A stretch of 64,000 nt of DNA from Molanna angustata (Eukaryota; Arthropoda; Insecta; Trichoptera; Molannidae), in contig OY754981.1 in assembly GCA_963576475.1 (NCBI GenBank), forward strand, positions 16,170,341 through 16,234,340, given 5' to 3'. Positions 11,561-22,541 of the stretch are shown in pieces (the stretch's first letter is position 1; each line of letters begins with the position of its first letter). The position numbers and the translations under genes were made by a program. The notes beneath the pieces were generated by a model. The model ran no database searches, was not told where the DNA came from, and saw nothing but the letters and a program-made list of their open reading frames with translations.

Positions 11561-12849
11561 TTATATTGTTGGTTTAATTACGAAATATTATCCTAATTTA
11601 AAAAAAATAGTAATTACCACTTAAATGATAAAAATATATAACAAAAACCTTGATTGTTTAAATTTTATTAATTTATTCAAGTAGGTACCTACGACCTCTT
11701 TTTAATACAAACCATGCCACAAAAATATATTTTTCGTGTGTATTCACAGAATTTTTAGAAGTATATATCGAAAAAATATAAAAAATCAAAGGAATATTAT
11801 TTCTTAATATCATTTAAATAAAAGTTTCATGTTTTAAGCTTCAGTGAGCACAACATTTTAATATATTATGATTGAAAATTTCAGCAAAACAGCGAACCAC
11901 TGAATGTTAAGAAATCATATGTATAAAGTAGAACATTTTTTTGTCGTTTTAAGTTGATATAAAACCTACATTTCCATTATAATATCTCATTTTCCATGTA
12001 CCATTATTTATTCTCAATTTACAATATAATGTTATGTTTACTATGAAATAGTCAAATCAATATTCTACCCGCGATTGTATTGCTATTACTCAAATGATAT
12101 ACAAAAATATCGAACATAATATGTTATATGAACAATATTATTGTGATCTGAGCACTTCTACAAAATTTATAACGAATTCGAAGTGAACGTATTGTAGAAT
12201 ACAAGATATAATATTTCCCCACCATAATATTTTAGAAAGTAATATGTTTGTATATTTATAAGTTTATTTATTTATTTAAATCCTTTTTTTTACATGTTTA
12301 GTAATATAAGAAGTAGGTACAATATAACTTTATACAGAGTAAATAAAATGTATAGGTAATACTATAATTAAGTTAAAGTTTGTCATAAGTGTATACATAT
12401 TTATATATATATTTTAATTTGTGGATTTAATATGTATGTGGGTTAGCTTAAATAATCTACATATCGCTTCCTCTGCGACTAGTGAGTAAGTTGGGCAAAT
12501 AAAAAATAGACTTTTTAAAGTTTTATTATGTAATTTTTTGTTTTTTCGTAAATTTTCCTACAAATTTGGTCACGAATGAAACGTCAAAATATGAACTTTT
12601 TCGTAAGCAAAAATTTGTTTATTTCTATTTTTGAAGTTTGTTTTTTTATATAAACAAATATATCGAACTATGTAACAATAAGCAGAATCTACTGGGAACA
12701 AAAAGTACTAAAATATTCGACGTACCTATTCTGTTGGCTTTCGTTTCCATGGTTACACGGAATACAATTTTCAAATAAACCAACCTACTGATAGGGGAAT
12801 TTGTTATAAATAAAATTCAAATTAATAGAACTTTGGTATAGCGAGAAAG
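11561..12849. other. no gene seen
   Basis: Very AT-rich, with no conserved frame. 'TTTATTTATTTAAATCC' at about 12265 may mark the tail of a minus-strand retroelement 3' end, but no coding part is recognisable. Confidence 0.4.
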
Positions 12850-13265
12850 AAATGTATGTCAAAAGGATTCTGGCGTTCGGTTCTCTCAGCAGAGAAAACC
12901 GAGCGCCATATTCCTCTATTTTTATACACAATATACACATTCCGAGCTTCCTACACATCCATGCATCGTCTCGTACATCATTCTCATGGTCATTGCCATC
13001 CCTTTCTGGGGCGGCCCCTGCTATTCACTGCATCTTTTACACCCATGTATATTTTTTTGATAAATCGTTCATTCATTCATTCATTCTAACCAATCCACCT
13101 CAAGGCATTCACTTTCATTTCTTACATATAATATTATTCTATATATTGCGTTCGCTCCGCTCCATAAATCATTCTATTATATACTCTTATTAGTGATTTC
13201 ATTTCCACAGCACTTATTCTACTTTCATGTGTCTTTTGCCCCGTCCATATCTCATATTTCGTCCA
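12850..13265 (-). pseudogene. degraded LINE C-terminal domain
   Basis: On the minus strand, scattered frames give pieces of a C-terminal region common to several insect LINE polyproteins: a fragment like ALRWIG.V with repeated MNE, a Gly/Arg-Pro-Arg-Lys-Gly block, and CMDV near the end. Several frameshifts and stops are present. The ATTC microsatellite at 13070-13088 lies where the MNE codons fall. The clade cannot be decided. Both ends are approximate. Confidence 0.45.
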
Positions 13266-13267
13266 TA

Positions 13268-13321
13268 TTTCGGCTTATAAGGCCATAATCAACTGGTTGA
13301 TTATGGCCTTATAAGCCGAAA
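13268..13321. repeat. perfect 26-bp inverted repeat, 2-bp loop
   Basis: TTTCGGCTTATAAGGCCATA plus ATCAAC is followed by TG and then its exact reverse complement. All 26 pairs match. It is followed by 'CGGTCGTCGGGAGAAAAA'. A partly similar follow-on sequence, without the hairpin, occurs at about 16918-16955 (CGCGTCGGTAGAAAAAAAAA then TTGTGGAATA). Confidence 0.95.
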
Positions 13322-14368
13322 CGGTCGTCGGGAGAAAAATAAAATAAATTGTGGAATTATGTATGTGTTCATATTAATCATTGTCATAATGTAAATTTTG
13401 TAGTTGATTAAATATTTTCGAAACCATGTATGAAAAACCATAGGTGCATTTCTCTATCGGTACCTGAGTGCAAAATAAGATTCTTATCTACATAAATGAA
13501 TGTAAATAAGAACGCCCGAAACGTTTTGAATATATTGTTCAAGAATTAACAATCGACTGATTAAATGTACGCTGTAAGGATTTTATAGGAAAGAAAAACA
13601 TGCGTTCATAATTTTGATGATTTGTTCCAGCAAATGCATGATCTTTGAATTTAGTGGTGCATGCGCCCTATCAACATTAATGAACTAACTTTAACAATAA
13701 AATACTTATTTAGTTTTTTTTTTATTTATTAAGGCACAGCCACCAATAGAGGCGGATTTGTGAAAAGTTAGTTATTTATATATCAAATGTCGAAGCAGGT
13801 GAGTTATACGATTATTATCTATGTACATACTAACGTGGTGGAAATTATCAAAATTTAATATTCAGCAACAACCACTAACAATGTTGTACAATTAACTCGG
13901 ATCAATTCTGAATGAGAAAAAATGGAAAAGAGTGTGACTTATGAAATTTTAATTTATATTTTTACACAAATAGAGGAGAACATGAAAATATGAATTAAAA
14001 GAAGTTTGAATTTTAAGCTCAACTTTTAATGAATGATAGCAATTCATACATTGTACCTACTTAATATTAAATATTGTAGAAGAAAGACGGATATTATTGA
14101 TTTTTCGTCAATATCAGAGATTGGATTTGATTGTTTTTTTTTTAATTGATATTTTCCATGTATATAATTATGTGTTTTGAGTAACTCACACTTGACGCCC
14201 AGCTATTGTTCATGTATTTTCATACTTTTCGAATATCTTGTTTATTAGGAAGAATTTCGATATATTTTTTTTTGTATATACTTAAATCGATATTAATATT
14301 TGTTTAAATGATTTATGGCAAGGGAAAATTTCGAAACAACGCTTTTTTGATCTGCAGCTAATAGACAG
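13322..14368. other. no gene seen
   Basis: AT-rich sequence with no recognisable frame. 'GCACAGCCACCAATAGAGGC' at about 13735 follows a T/A-rich run and is unassigned. Confidence 0.4.
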
Positions 14369-14569
14369 AGAGCTAGCGACAGCCAGACTTAAATCATAAA
14401 ATAAAGGCTTAAATTTACGTAATTTTACAAAGCTTTATTATTTTATATTTTTTTTATACTTTGGTCCCGAGATTACCATTACTCAGGCTTTATATTAGCC
14501 AATCATTGCTCTCTACTATGGTATCCTTAACAAAAACTGGCTTAACAAAGACTGGCTGTCGCTGGCTCT
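14369..14569. mobile_element. 201-bp MITE-like element
   Basis: The left end AGAGCTAGCGACAGCCAG and the right end CTGGCTGTCGCTGGCTCT form an 18-bp inverted repeat with one mismatch. The interior is short and AT-rich with no coding. The target duplication is not clear, so the superfamily is left open. Confidence 0.6.
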
Positions 14570-14604
14570 GATTTTAAGATCTTCAATGACTTTGAATGTA
14601 TATA

Positions 14605-15595
14605 ATCCAACTGTCGATTTGTTCAAGAGAATTTTATTCTCTTAACATAGGTATTGACAAAGTATCAAGCCAAGATACGCGAGATTTGTATGCAGTGTCT
14701 ATATTTTTCACGGTTTTTTCAAATTTTGAAGTCATAAGAGGCTCGCAGCATATATGTTCTATCTATGTTTCTTAGATTTATGGAATTCGGAGTACAGTAT
14801 TTAGTGTGTCTGTGTGTGTCCGTCCCCCCTTATAACTTTTGATCCGCTCAATTCACAGATCTCAAAATTTCAAATCATATAGATATTCATAGTTCTACAA
14901 AACTTTTATACTCAGAATTTTGAATTATTGTTTCAATCAGGGCTTATCAAGTTTTGAATTTTTACTTTATTTTTCTATATATCTTAAAAACCAAAATTGA
15001 AAATTGGTATATATGTAGACAAATATAAATCTCAAATTTGTTTTTTAAAAAAAAATCCAGAGTTTCTCAAACATTTATTATTAAGGACAACATTTTTTTA
15101 TGATAAATTTATGTATTTAACTACGTACCTATATTTCCATAGTTTTTAAAAACATCGAAAAAAGCCGAAACAATCCAACTATATAATTTAATTTGCAATA
15201 AAAAACATTAACATTGTAGTAGTAGGTTCATCTCGAACTTTTTTAAAACCAATTTATAAAAAAATGAATTTAGTGACGACATCGCTTCATACAATTTGTA
15301 TGGCAGTGGCCTATACACAATATCTAAGGATAGTTTGATACTTATGTAATCTCCAAACATACATACAAACCTTCAACCTGTTTTCATATTCTGGGTAGAA
15401 AAAAGTACTGACATCCATACTATCCTACATATATTGACATATACATTTACTTACATGTATTGTATAAAAAACAATATATCTTAAAATATTCAATAATTTG
15501 GATTTATGGGTTTATAGTTTGGTACGTATTCGTCAACTATACATTCCATCGCTATCGACAGTTGGATCTCATGTGTAACATGCAACTAGCAAATT
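14605..15595 (+). repeat. interspersed repeat D, copy 2
   Basis: It contains CCAACTGTCGAT near 14608 and its inverse ATCGACAGTTGG near 15556, followed by CTCATGTGTAACATGCAACT. The whole aligns in inverse orientation with 57613-58443: 'TCCGCTCAATT', 'AACTTTTGATCCGC', GTGTCTGTGTGTGTCC and 'ACAATTTGTATGGCAGT'. No protein is encoded. It is a non-autonomous repeat with inverted ends; the class is unknown. Confidence 0.65.
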
Positions 15596-15839
15596 AAATA
15601 AAAAGTAGGATCGTTCGTATAATATGATGTGACCTTTTCATATTGACATAAAAATAACTTAAATTTTATTTGTCAAGACTTTGTCTTACATTATTCAATA
15701 AGTTTCCTCGAAATCATATTATTCAAAAAATGAAAATTATCATATTATTTTCAAAGAAATCGAATTGAAAATACATATTTTTTCGGTGAACTTAAGATAT
15801 AATTGTACTTATTTGATTTCGTTGTAGGAGGAATGATTT

Positions 15840-16335
15840 TTGTTTTTGAAATGGAAATTCACTTATTTATCCAACCATGGACTGCCACTCCGATCTGCTG
15901 AACGTACAACACTATCCATCCCTATCCATAATACAGAATTTCTCAGCTCTTCGTTCGAAGTACAATCAGCAAGATTATGGAATAGCCTTAATCTGGATAT
16001 TGCGTCATCTTACTCACATAGAATTTTCAAGAAAAAACTAAAGAAGGAATATTTATCCTTGAAAACCTGATCCCGATTCCCTCGCTTGTCTTTAACATAT
16101 TCTTTTTTCTTGCTATGAATTTTTTTTTCTTTTTGTTTTAATAGTTTAAGTTTTATACGTATTTTCTTTGATTTCTTTTACTTTTATTTATTTGCTGTTG
16201 TACATACACAATGTTGTAATACTTTGTAATCTGGTTGGTTGGAAGAAATTGCCTAATGGCAATAAGCCCGCCAGTGTACAATTATATTTGTTTACATTAT
16301 GTACAAGAAGATGCTTTAATAAATAAATGAATAAA
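15840..16335 (+). pseudogene. Jockey-like LINE, ORF2 C-terminus and 3' UTR (family J)
   Basis: The frame at 15840-16070 contains TYLSNHGLPLRSAERTTL, then SFEVQSARLWNSL and IFKKKLKKEYLSL, the usual C-terminal pattern of Jockey-type ORF2. The 3' UTR has 'AATCTGGTTGGTTGG', 'TTGCCTAATGGCAATAAGCC' and ends in AATAAATAAATGAATAAA. The same family occurs on the minus strand at 40560-41581, with a longer ORF, and at 58858-58998. It is strongly 5'-truncated. Confidence 0.8.
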
Positions 16336-17105
16336 ATTTGAATGAATCTTAATACTCATAAAAATCAGTGTGTGTGGGAACAAAGAATATAGGTAATATT
16401 TGCTATAATTATAACAATAAACAGTTCTCTTGTGTTTTACATACATTTCTTGTTAGATATCTTATCGGAAATATATAATTTGAGTGTATCTGATGGTTTA
16501 AAAAAAAGTGATATTATTTCAATACCTTAGTAGATAAATTTAATCATAATTAAATTAAGAATAAATAGTTTGAAAGAGGAATAAATATTTAATTTCTTCT
16601 GTTTGATTTCATCCGTTATTCGTTCAAAATGGATTTCGTAAAAATAAGAGTTTTTTCCCCTAAATTTTGTTTAAATAATGTACCTATACAAAAAGGGGTA
16701 TCATAAAAACAAGTTCATTCAGGGACAATTAAACAATCAAAATATGTTCAGCCCAAACTGAAAAATAAATCATACTACTTACCCACATTTGATTTCATTA
16801 AAAAGTGTCATCAATTATTTTATTCAACGTATATTATACAGTTTTGAAAACCCACTGATTGAAAATGTGTTGGAAAATTATTTATATAAATAATAAAAAA
16901 ATATGAAGTATTTATTCGGTCATCGCGCGTCGGTAGAAAAAAAAATTGTGGAATAATATTTCTTCATATTTTTGTAATAATTATTATGGAATTCTACAAA
17001 TTCTCAATCAACAGATTGAAAACTGCTGATTGACATTTTTACTTTGTTCTAGCAATACATTATTTTTAAATTAAATAAGTAAAATCTTTATAAATAAATA
17101 AAAAT
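16336..17105. other. no gene seen
   Basis: AT-rich. Apart from the partial similarity at about 16918-16955 to the sequence after the 13268-13321 hairpin, nothing is recognised. Confidence 0.4.
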
Positions 17106-17806
17106 ATGTACAATAACTTTGTATTAAACATTAAGAAGCTGCAAAGAAAATTTTTCCGTATCGGTCAGCGTAGATTCCGTAACATCAGCGTAATGAATTT
17201 GCCAAGTCTGACACATAGGCGCGAGCTACTCGACGCATTGACGCTGCGCAAGATCTGTAACTCTGATTTTGATGCACCTGTTCTGTTGGCTAGGGTAAAC
17301 TTCTGTATACCATCGTTGACTCGAATTCGCAATTACAGACAGTTCTATATGAACACTCCGACCAGTAATGCTGGTGTTAGAAGTCCCTTATACAGAGTCA
17401 CTCACAATTTTAATAGTAAGTTTGGGAGTGTGGATGTCTTTGCCTCTTCCCTGAATGCGTTTAGGAGATCCATTAATCAAATACTTACTGATTGCTAACC
17501 TGCACTATCCTTAATACACCAAATCCTTTCCTCTTCCTTTCCCCGTGGTACTTACGATTTTTGTATTTTTTGTATTTTATGTTAGCTTTTAAGTTTTTAA
17601 ATATTTTATTTTTCTTACATTTTGTTAATTATCTATGTTAGTTTTTAAGTTATAAAATTGTTTTTTTTTTATGCTAAAATTGTATTCACCACTAATTGGG
17701 CAATTTGTGGAGAAATGATGACAGCGTTCATATCATTTTAATATACATGTACTCTTTGCCTGTTGGTGAGTCTTTGGGAAAAAAAATGAAAAAAATGAAA
17801 TGAAAT
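17106..17806 (+). pseudogene. Jockey/CR1-like LINE C-terminus and 3' UTR
   Basis: The 130-codon frame 17106-17498 has KKLQRKFFRIG, then LTHRRELLDALTLRKICN, and ends with VDVFASSLNAFRRSI. This is a typical ORF2 C-terminal region (LQ.KF.R / RR..D...L.KI.N / SP..R....FN / F..S...F). It is open throughout but lacks the RT core. The 3' UTR carries CACTAATTGGGCAATTTGTG and ends in ATGAAAAAAATGAAATGAA, directly abutting a palindromic element. Confidence 0.75.
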
Positions 17807-17809
17807 GAA

Positions 17810-17950
17810 TTTGAGTATTTTTGGTCGAATGTTTTCGAAGCTAACCGCTTCTTCCTCCGGACAAACTTATACGTATAAGTCCGGAGAGACGCATCGAGTT
17901 AGTTAAACGTAGCGGTTAGCCTCGATAACGTTCGACGTAAAATACTCAAA
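17810..17950. repeat. 141-bp imperfect palindrome with nested palindromes
   Basis: The outer arms of about 40 bp (TTTGAGTATTTTTGGTCGAA and AGCTAACCGCT; inverse at 17911-17950) pair with few mismatches. The centre holds CTCCGGAC...GTCCGGAG around a perfect CTTATACGTATAAG. It abuts the LINE 3' tail to its left. Confidence 0.85.
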
Positions 17951-17989
17951 TTTGTGGTTATATGTACAAAATTATTGTACCTATATAAT

Positions 17990-18130
17990 ATTTTAGATGG
18001 GTCGATGGCAGAGCAGTTAGCACGCTGGGCTAACTGCTCTGCACCTACAGCACAAGCATTTATGCTTATTTAAGGAAATGTAGGAAGGTGTATTTACTTG
18101 TTTAACTAGGACATACTCATTTAAAAAAAA
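17990..18130 (+). mobile_element. tRNA-derived SINE family T, rearranged copy
   Basis: The head GGGTCGATGGCAGAGC and body AGCACAAGCATTTATGCTTA through CTAGGACATACTCATTT match the copy at 45152-45345. The middle of the tRNA-like region is replaced: GCAGAGCAGTTAGC (18008-18021) is followed by a 7-nt loop and its exact complement (18029-18042), removing box B. Confidence 0.75.
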
Positions 18131-18992
18131 TCTATTTGCTTATAATTTATAAAAATGTGCCACAAAGTAAGAGCGAAAACGTATGAAGATATAAAAATCT
18201 TTATTTGAAAATAAAAAACACATTGTTTTGGGTTTGATGGTTTGAATACGTCATTTATTTCTCAGAAATATAAAGATTGACTCAAAATCTTGTATTTATC
18301 CAAACTGTAGGGCTACTCATGAAGTTTAATAACATAAGTTTAAGATCAGCTTCAGACTTAAGAAAATAGTTGTATTAATTTATACAAAAATTAATGACAA
18401 TTTCATACTAAACGTTGATATTGACATTTTTTTATGATTTAATGTAGATAAAGATTGAAATTAGATTATGATCGAGTACTGATTTACACATTTTTAAGAT
18501 TAAGGCAAGATAAGAACGTATTAAGAATGTGTCATGAGTAGCCCCCCTGTGCATAAAACCTTGTACTCACGATTTAACCTTTTAAGATCTTGAAAAAAAT
18601 ATATGAAATTCACAGGTATATAAGTATGAACGTGATATAGTTCCGTAAGCGATGTAGGTATCTCATATTCGGGATATTCCCAAATAAGTAGGTAGACGAA
18701 AAAAAAAATTCTTTGCCGAATATTCACTTCAAATTTATTTAACACTCGTACCATCTAAAAATTTTCTCACGTGAAAAATATTACGGGAAAACATTCATTG
18801 CATTATTCATAAAGTTTCCACGTAAACATTATATTCATGATAAATTCACATATCCACGTGTGTCATAAATACATAAGAATCGTCAGAGTCAATCCTTGAA
18901 AGATAAGAAGCTATCGGGAATTATTTGGTGAATTCAAATTCAAATGAGACTTCTTTCGTGGCTAAAGCGCAGACGAGGTTTTCAACGGGGTT
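18131..18992. other. no gene seen
   Basis: AT-rich. A 77-codon minus-strand frame at 18521-18754 has no motif. At 18976-18987 is AGGTTTTCAACG, repeated at 22533-22544 on the far side of the MITE/transposon cluster. Confidence 0.4.
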
Positions 18993-19179
18993 CAGGGGGG
19001 CAAGTCTGATCCGACCGGCGAAATCAAAACCCTAGTGATTACCCATACCATGGATATAATTACCATATGGAGTTCTACAATATCTTTAGATGTCATAGAG
19101 CTCCACATGATAATTATATAAATGATATGGGTAATCACTAGGGTTTTGATTTCGCCGGTCGGACCAGTTTTGCCCCCTG
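18993..19179. mobile_element. palindromic MITE family M, copy 1 (complete)
   Basis: CAGGGGGGCAAGTCTGATCC on the left mirrors GGACCAGTTTTGCCCCCTG on the right. The arms continue inward for about 80 bp on each side (ACCGGCGAAATCAAAACCCT, TGATTACCCAT), so most of the 187-bp unit is one long hairpin. Other copies are at 39619-39803, 42845-42963 and around the 19376-22348 transposon. No coding. Confidence 0.85.
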
Positions 19180-19280
19180 ACCTTCATGACCTTAATTGAA
19201 TAGTACTTAATAATTTTCGGGCTATGAATATATATTTGGTATGTCACAAAAACTCGTATCCAGATTAAAGATTTTTTTTC

Positions 19281-19375
19281 ACGAGGGTTTTGATTGACAT
19301 CTTAAAATATTATATGGAGTTCTATGACATCTTAAGATATTCTACAATATCTTTAGATGTCATAGAACTCCATAT
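19281..19375. mobile_element. MITE M, left piece split by the transposon
   Basis: ACGAGGGTTTTGATT, then GGAGTTCTATGACATC and its inverse TAGATGTCATAGAACTCC, are family M interior sequence. It stops at CCATAT, where the 2.97-kb transposon begins, and resumes at 22349 with ATATGATAATTATATCC. Confidence 0.7.
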
Positions 19376-19689
19376 CGATACCTTAATATGCATATTTGCT
19401 AACTCCGTAAATGATAACTTTACAGGGCGGACATAAAACTGTCCATTGTGTCTAAATTAAGCTACATAGACATAATATTCATTTTAATCTATAAATAATG
19501 ATAATACACATCCTCTGAACATGATTTCTGTATAATTTTATGGGTCAATTTTATTTTGTTGAAGTTTTTTGGAGATAGCAAATTTGATACGGCAAAAAAT
19601 AAAAATCCTTACAATCACACTTGGAGTTAGCAATTTTTATAGTGCTGTATGGAATATAATGATTAAAATTAATGTATCAAAATAAAAGC

Positions 19690-19760
19690 TAGCACTTTAT
19701 TTATTACGAAATAATATTTATTGTAACAAAAAATAAAAAAATAGGCTCATACATATGATA
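19690..19760 (-). other. poly(A) signals of the transposon gene
   Basis: On the minus strand two AATAAA-type signals (ACAATAAATATT, TAATAAATAAAG) lie about 70-105 bp beyond the stop codon. This fits a short 3' UTR inside the element. Confidence 0.55.
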
Positions 19761-19799
19761 TAATACATAAAATATACCTATATAGATCACAATATAATA

Positions 19800-21926
19800 T
19801 TATTGTGTCTCGTATGGCAAATTATCGTAAAAGTTGTGGTTATCATTCGGAATTATTATTTTTAATTCTTGTAGATCATTGTATTTCCGCAATGGAATCT
19901 TGATTCTCGTTTTGTGAAGATTGCTCAAATCAGGAATAGCTTTTGCAGTAAGATTTGAGGTTTTTCTTTGTGGCAATTCCAACCAGGGGTCTGTGAAATT
20001 TAGCTTATAAAAAATATTACCATCAGGCTTGTACAATAAAGCTCGTATGTCAGTTACCTGAAATGAATAATAACAAAGGTTTTAATCAACATTTTTGTCA
20101 ACGAAATAATGTCCTTATCATATCATTCACGAAATATATCGATGTAAAATAAAGTTATAAGTAAACATTGTTACCTTTGGATCAGCTTTGGATCTTCCTG
20201 GTCTAATTGATTTATAAAATTGAACTTCTCTTAAATCTTTAAAAAAAGTATGTTGCAAATATGTGACATCATATGGTGGTGTTTTTTTTGCATTCTTACA
20301 AATCTGATAGTACTCAGCTGGAACGAAAATTGGTCGATTTTTTAAATGTCTTTCAATGGAGGCGTGCATACTGTCCACCTCCATTTGAGTGTGTCCCACC
20401 TCCAAGTATTTTTGCTCAATTATTACTTTGTGTAAAATAGCTAAGTTCAAAAGAGCATTGGCAAGAACAGAATTTCTGTTTTGATAAGAACACCCATCAC
20501 TGTACAATATTATTTTTGTTCCTTCCACTTGCTCAATTTTGCATAAAACCTTTTCAACCAAAAAACGAGAAATTATTGTTGAAAATTCTTCAGCATTTAA
20601 GCCACCCTCTGTTTCATTCCAAAGGTAACAAAACCCTTCTTTTGTTTTCAAATTAAAAAAACAAAGGGTGTGTACACACAATTTTGTTTTATAGTATAAG
20701 CTTGATGCATTTAGTTTGGGGGCTAGAAGAACAGCTTGTAAATCCATGGTGAAAACATATGGTTGATTCTCTTTGTCATGATTTTTCTCAGCTCTGGCTT
20801 CTTCTTTCCTTCGTTGGTGTAATTCATAATCTGCCAGAGTAATATGACTTTCTTTGAAAGCAGCACATTTTGCACAAGCATCTTTTTTGGGTTGAAAGAG
20901 TGCAATGTTGGATTTATCTAGCTGTTTGTGGAATGCACCAAATGAGAGTGGAGACACATTCTTGTTTTCACACCACTCTTTTGTATAAAATCTATACAGA
21001 TCTGCCTTGGATCGCCATTCTGGCAACAAATACTTTTTTGTGGTCTTCTTACGACAATAGTGCGATTCCATTTTTGGTAACGATTTTATGAAATCGAGGA
21101 GACTAACGTTGTTGGATGTATTTTTGTTGTTTTTGATTTCTGTAGGCTTGCTTTTGGCTGATGATATATTGTTCTTCCAATTTAATGCTGTCATCCTATT
21201 TATGTTGAGAGTGTTAATGAACATTGTTTTACATACTCGGATATTTGTTTCATTAATTCTCAAAAAATAATGAATAGAACAAGTTCTTCTAGATTTTTCT
21301 GCTTCCTTTCTCTCTCTTGGTCTACTTATTGGTAAATTTTTCATCAACCCTTCTACGTAAATCTTTTTTTCTTTCCAGCTCATTTTCCAAAAATTATCAA
21401 AAATGTTGAATCTGTCTTCTTCTGATATAGAAGAACATTTCAAGGCACTTTTTTCAGAAGTTTTACACGAACATTTTTTTTTGAGCATCTTTTTACATTT
21501 AGGTATTTCATGATTCCATGATCCATCTTGTTCCTTCTTTTTACCTTTGTAATTTTTGCCATGTTCTCTATTTTTCTTGTTTATATTAGCGGACCATTTG
21601 GAAGTATCCACTTCGCATCTCTTTTTTCTGTTTACAATCTTCTTGTCCGTTTTCTCACAATCGGAATCTGAGTGATCCGAATATGGGACCAATGAAACAT
21701 TTCTTATTCTGTCATCATCACTTATACAATCAACATTATTTTCTGGTTGCTTTAGAATAGTGTCATCGGCAGCACTAGTGAAAATCTCTACATCATCGGC
21801 CAGCACGATTGGCAAATCATTTGTATTTTCTAGTAAATAATTTAAAACATTATATTGTTCATCCAGTTCAACATTATTCTGGTGTTCTGTCGCCAATTTA
21901 ACTATCAACTTTCCTCTGCTACTCAT
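19800..21926 (-). CDS. transposase-like protein, two exons, 669 codons
   Basis: Exon 1 is 21926-20175 (584 codons). A 117-bp intron at 20174-20058 (GTAACAATG...ATTTCAG, phase 0) leads to exon 2 at 20057-19800 (85 codons plus stop). There are no internal stops or shifts. Residues 1-100 are acidic and 100-160 are Lys/Cys-rich. RRTCSIHYFL with RVCKTMFINTLNI lies at about 213-242. A CAKC zinc-type pair is at 351-354. An RNase H-like core is suggested by Asp395 (FTMDLQ), Asp477 (ILYSDGCSYQNRN) and Glu516/Asp518 or Glu525 (GHTQMEVDSMHASIER). I recall this architecture from uncharacterised arthropod proteins. Transposase function is inferred from the acidic triad, the TIRs and the target duplication. 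It sits alone in its element, and activity is unproven. Confidence 0.8.
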
Positions 21927-22348
21927 CTGAAAATTGTCAACTCCATTAGATGAACAATATCATACTATTTGACAGGATTTAATACAAATTCATAATGCCA
22001 CATATTTAAAAACAATGTTTGTACTTACGTTTATCAATTTTTACGCTTTTAACAGTAATTTAGTAATAAAACACACTTATAATAGTAATATATATCGAGA
22101 GCTTCTTACGCACGTCACAACTGATAGCACTACGCAAAGCAAATGGCGGAGTTACACATTTTGGCGCGCCAGTATTTGACACTTGGGAGTTATCAAATTT
22201 TCTTGATGCACTTTTTAGGATTATTCTTAGCATTTCGGATGTAACAAATTTTATCACCGTATGCATTTGAATACAAAGAACAAGTTGGCATCATTAACTC
22301 ATTTTTGTCCTAAAGTGGAGTTAGCAAATTTGCATATTAAGGTATCGA
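21927..22348 (-). other. 5' region of the transposon gene with probable UTR intron
   Basis: On the minus strand a consensus donor (C|GTAAGTACAAAC at 22028) and an acceptor (TTGACAATTTTCAG ending at 21927, immediately before the ATG) define a likely 101-bp 5' UTR intron. The upstream stretch to the TIR is about 320 bp and should hold the promoter. A 68-codon frame at 22266-22060 shows no motif and is more likely leader sequence. Confidence 0.5.
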
Positions 22349-22541
22349 TATGATAATTATATCCATGATATAGGTAATCACGAGAGTTTTGATTACCCAT
22401 ATCATGGATATAATTATCATATGGAGTTCTATGACATCTTAAGATAATATAGAACTCCATATAATAATTATATCCCTGATATGGGTAATCGTGAGGGTTT
22501 TGATTTCGCTGGTCGTACCAAACTTGCCCCCCAGGTTTTCA
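22349..22541. mobile_element. MITE M, right piece plus a fused third copy
   Basis: 22349-22385 continues the M copy split by the transposon. It then runs at GAGAGTTTTGATTACCCATA directly into another M copy, which ends TTTCGCTGGTCG...CAAACTTGCCCCCCAG at 22534. The two copies overlap or recombined at GTTTTGATT. Confidence 0.65.

Larger units (their letters stand above)
19376..22348 (-). mobile_element. 2,973-bp TIR DNA transposon with intact ORF
   Basis: The left end CGATACCTTAATATGCATAT plus TTGCTAACTCC and the inverted right end match at 30 of 31 positions. ATAT flanks both sides (19372-19375, 22349-22352), and outside it the family M sequence is continuous, so the boundaries are well fixed. 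GGAGTTAGCAA-like motifs recur subterminally (about 19575, 19622, 22138, 22316). The element carries the two-exon gene 21926-19800. A 4-bp duplication is compatible with Sola-type elements, but I do not assign a superfamily. Confidence 0.85.

Noticed and set aside
22060..22266. 68-codon minus-strand gene upstream of the transposase
   Set aside because: No motif. It lies between the TIR and a probable 5' UTR donor site, so it is better explained as leader sequence.
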